DNA of 13,357 nucleotides, from positions 9,799 through 23,155 of the forward strand of contig DDBN01000081.1 of NCBI GenBank assembly GCA_002333145.1. The letters run 5' to 3'. Shown piece after piece: positions 13,080 to 13,357 of this stretch (position 1 is the stretch's first letter; each line of letters opens with the position of its first letter). Origin of the DNA: Moraxellaceae bacterium UBA2031. GTDB taxonomy: Bacteria > Pseudomonadota > Gammaproteobacteria > Pseudomonadales > Moraxellaceae. The translations under genes were made by a program, and so were the position numbers. The notes under the pieces were generated by a model, which worked only from the letters and a program-made list of their open reading frames with translations, was not told where the DNA came from and ran no database searches.

Positions 13080-13357
13080 ATGACCGAAACCAAGCCCTCC
13101 CTCAGTTACAAAGATGCCGGTGTTGATATTGAAGCCGGAGATGCCCTCGTCGATCGCATCAAGGGAGTAGCCAAAAAGACGGCTCGTCGCGAAGTGCTTG
13201 GCGGTTTAGGCGGATTTGGCGCGCTTTGCGAAATCCCGGCCGGCTACCGCCAGCCTGTGCTGGTCTCTGGCACCGATGGCGTAGGCACTAAGCTCAGGCT
13301 GGCTCTGGAGCTTAATCGCCACGAAAGCATCGGCATCGATCTTGTTGCCATGTGCGT
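13080..13357 (+). CDS. purM: Phosphoribosylformylglycinamidine cyclo-ligase (AIR synthetase), N-terminal part
   Basis: The first 92 codons are present and the gene continues beyond the right edge. PurM closes the imidazole ring in step five of purine synthesis, converting FGAM to AIR with ATP in the cytoplasm. The sequence is unmistakable: LSYKDAGVDIEAGDALVDRI near the start, then GGLGGFGALCE (41-51), the nucleotide-binding region LVSGTDGVGTKLRLA and SIGIDLVAMCV at the edge. All follow E. coli PurM almost residue by residue. The ATG at 13080 has no evident ribosome site. A GTG at 13068 is in frame but would add four residues not expected in the family. It is transcribed divergently from the DUF2066-like/transporter/hda operon, the arrangement I recall from Pseudomonas, where purN follows purM. 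Confidence 0.97.
   Translation, partial: MTETKPSLSYKDAGVDIEAGDALVDRIKGVAKKTARREVLGGLGGFGALCEIPAGYRQPVLVSGTDGVGTKLRLALELNRHESIGIDLVAMC

Overview
The window is chromosomal DNA from a gammaproteobacterium. Every complete gene has close family relatives in Pseudomonas, Marinobacter and Alcanivorax-like bacteria, and the order of the housekeeping genes is the one I recall from Pseudomonas (purM, a DUF2066 gene, hda, then a DUF2069 gene, wrbA, an arsC-like gene and a yihY-like gene). The genus cannot be fixed from the sequence alone. No tRNA, rRNA, CRISPR array, transposase or phage gene is visible.

Layout, left to right. (1) At the left edge is the N-terminus of a secreted protein, probably a periplasmic solute-binding protein, on the minus strand. 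(2) A class I fumarase (minus) follows, with its own promoter and a strong terminator. (3) A minus-strand two-gene unit has a YihY/BrkB-type membrane protein, then an epoxide-hydrolase-like alpha/beta hydrolase, coupled by an ATGA overlap. (4) Divergent from it is a plus-strand three-gene operon: ArsC-family thioredoxin-fold protein, WrbA-type flavoprotein and DUF2069 membrane protein. Both junctions are ATGA overlaps. (5) Convergent to that is a DUF2057 (YccT-like) lipoprotein on the minus strand. (6) Next comes a 4.3 kb minus-strand operon of two large exported proteins, each with a signal peptide, a CSLREA motif, a beta-helix-like middle, an Ig-like region and a GlyGly-CTERM anchor. (7) A minus-strand operon of a short DUF2066-like exported protein, an AI-2E/PerM-family transporter and Hda follows. 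(8) The start of purM lies divergently at the right edge.

The most interesting part is block 6. The CSLREA pair and the DUF2057 lipoprotein sit inside a housekeeping neighbourhood that in Pseudomonas, as I recall it, runs without them, so they look like accessory cell-surface cargo. The two large proteins are diverged paralogues that share a precise architecture. Their anchors predict type II secretion and rhombosortase processing, although neither system is encoded in this window. Their function is unknown. Nothing here amounts to a clearly new defence, mobile or RNA system.
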